Shown piece after piece: positions 6,159-6,988 of a stretch of 6,988 nt of DNA. Every line of letters begins with the position of its first letter. Within the stretch, counting starts at the first letter, position 1. The position numbers were made by a program, and so were the translations under genes. The DNA is from an uncultured Blautia sp. (GTDB lineage: Bacteria; Bacillota_A; Clostridia; Lachnospirales; Lachnospiraceae), in assembly GCA_905209435.1 (NCBI GenBank), contig CAJLTE010000131.1, positions 1 through 6,988 of the forward strand, read 5' to 3'. Below the pieces are notes generated by a model. That model worked only from the letters and a program-made list of their open reading frames with translations, was not told the origin of the DNA and did not search any database.

Positions 6159-6988
6159 ATGAAAAATAAAACAAAAAGAAAAAATAGGATTTTCCGGGTT
6201 CTGTTGGCCACAATGTTGATTTTGTTCGGAGTTTCATTTAGAAATGATGGAAAAATTGGGATTAGTGGTGTTCAGTCTGTACAGGCGGCCACTAAGAACG
6301 TAGTTGTCAGATTCTGGAATCAAAGTGGAAAAACATCTTATTCCAAGCTGCGTATAAAGGTAAGTGCCGGGAAAAAAATTAAGCTTCCGGCAGTTCCTGC
6401 AATTACCGGATACAAAAATCTTGGCTGGTCCACTCAGAAAAACGATACCAAAGCGGTATATGCCGCGGGGAAAAAAATACGTCTGAAAAAGAATATAAAT
6501 CTGTACGCGGTGCGTAAAAAAGTTGGTATATATAAAGTTTATTTCTATGATAATACCGGAAGCACCAGTACAGTATTTAAGAAACTAAACAAAGCTGTTA
6601 CAAAAAACGGATATCTTACCTTGCCAGAGCTTCCACAAAAAAGCGGCTATAAGGCAGTTGGATGGAGTACTAAAAAGAATACTTCCCAAGCGGCGTATAC
6701 AGAGGGACAGAAGATTCGAATCAAAAAAAATATAAAATTATATGCTGTTTACGAGTCTGATACAACATTTACAGTGGCTTTGTGCAAGAATGATGGAACC
6801 GTTTACAAGACAGAGAATGTAGCATCTGGAAGTTCTTATACATTGCCGTCTGTAAGAAATGCATCCGGATACACCTTTATGGGATGGGATATCCAGTTAG
6901 GAAAAAGCACAGCACCGCGTTATGAAGCTGGTGATACTATTACAGTAAACAGCAACATAAAGCTGTATGCAGTTGTGTTTAACCGTTC
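6159..6988 (+). CDS. Secreted protein with Listeria-Bacteroides-type (InlB B-like) repeats, partial at window end
   Basis: The frame is open from ATG 6159 to the last base of the window: 276 complete codons, with the 3' end missing. AGAGGAG (6147-6153) is 5 bases before the ATG. A very basic start (MKNKTKRKNRIFR), a hydrophobic stretch (about 14-27) and SVQAATK give a signal peptide, with likely cleavage after A43. Three tandem units of about 75 residues follow, each with LP..., GY...GW, an A-x-Y-x-x-G turn and a final LYAV: G84-Y85/G89-W90, G163-Y164/G168-W169 and G237-Y238/G242-W243. This is the pattern of the List_Bact_rpt (PF09479) / InlB B-repeat family, a ubiquitin-like beta-grasp module that serves as a stalk in surface proteins. 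The mature part is rich in Lys. The functional domain and any wall anchor, such as LPxTG or a cell-wall-binding repeat, would lie beyond the window, so the protein's role cannot be told. An adhesin or a secreted enzyme with repeat spacers are both possible. Confidence 0.88.
   Translation, partial: MKNKTKRKNRIFRVLLATMLILFGVSFRNDGKIGISGVQSVQAATKNVVVRFWNQSGKTSYSKLRIKVSAGKKIKLPAVPAITGYKNLGWSTQKNDTKAVYAAGKKIRLKKNINLYAVRKKVGIYKVYFYDNTGSTSTVFKKLNKAVTKNGYLTLPELPQKSGYKAVGWSTKKNTSQAAYTEGQKIRIKKNIKLYAVYESDTTFTVALCKNDGTVYKTENVASGSSYTLPSVRNASGYTFMGWDIQLGKSTAPRYEAGDTITVNSNIKLYAVVFNR
6297..6977 (+). repeat. Three tandem protein-level repeats (GYxxxGW type)
   Basis: Units cover residues about 47-118, 124-198 and 203-273 of the 6159 gene, with the GY..GW core recurring every 79 and 74 residues. 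Units 1 and 2 are closest to each other (GWST-K-N, KIR-KKNI-LYAV); unit 3 is more diverged. The matching DNA has many synonymous differences, so the duplication is old and no exact nucleotide repeat remains. Confidence 0.8.

Overview
The window reads like chromosomal DNA from a Gram-positive gut Clostridium relative, most likely Lachnospiraceae (Blautia/Ruminococcus/Roseburia type). The reasons are low-to-moderate GC, AGAGGAG-type ribosome binding sites, TTGACA/TATAAT-like promoters, a type II (Firmicutes) GalT, and two protein families that I associate from memory with Lachnospiraceae. All credible genes lie on the + strand. I see no integrase, transposase, phage gene, CRISPR array, tRNA or rRNA.

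Layout. Bases 1-177 hold a non-coding foldback element: a 156-base imperfect palindrome followed by a partial second copy of its end. A strong sigma-A type promoter (185-214) sits just after it and drives a small conserved hypothetical protein (250-624) with an Arg/Cys-rich tail. A spacer with a stem-loop (649-675) leads to a two-gene unit. The first gene is a class I SAM-dependent methyltransferase of the PCCQH (Methyltransf_32-like) type (712-1911). The second, 11 bases later, is an 816-residue membrane-anchored extracytoplasmic protein of unknown function (1923-4373). Its C-terminus resembles a C39-type papain-like fold that has lost its catalytic Cys and His. Next is galT (4523-6013), a Leloir-pathway uridylyltransferase with a perfect 13-bp inverted repeat in its leader. 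A well-formed promoter (6041-6069), whose transcript would begin at a 16-bp stem-loop, then precedes a secreted protein built of Listeria-Bacteroides-type repeats (6159 to the window end, truncated by the window).

How they work together. Only the methyltransferase and the anchored protein look like a tight operon; the short gap and strong internal RBS suggest co-translation, but their activities do not obviously belong together. galT stands without galK or galE in this window. The repeat protein has its own promoter and is probably an independent cell-surface gene. No convincing Rho-independent terminator is visible in any spacer: every stem-loop found lacks a U-tract. I do not see a clear new multi-gene system. 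The items most worth a second look are the foldback element, the degenerate C39-like domain, and the two non-terminator leader hairpins.
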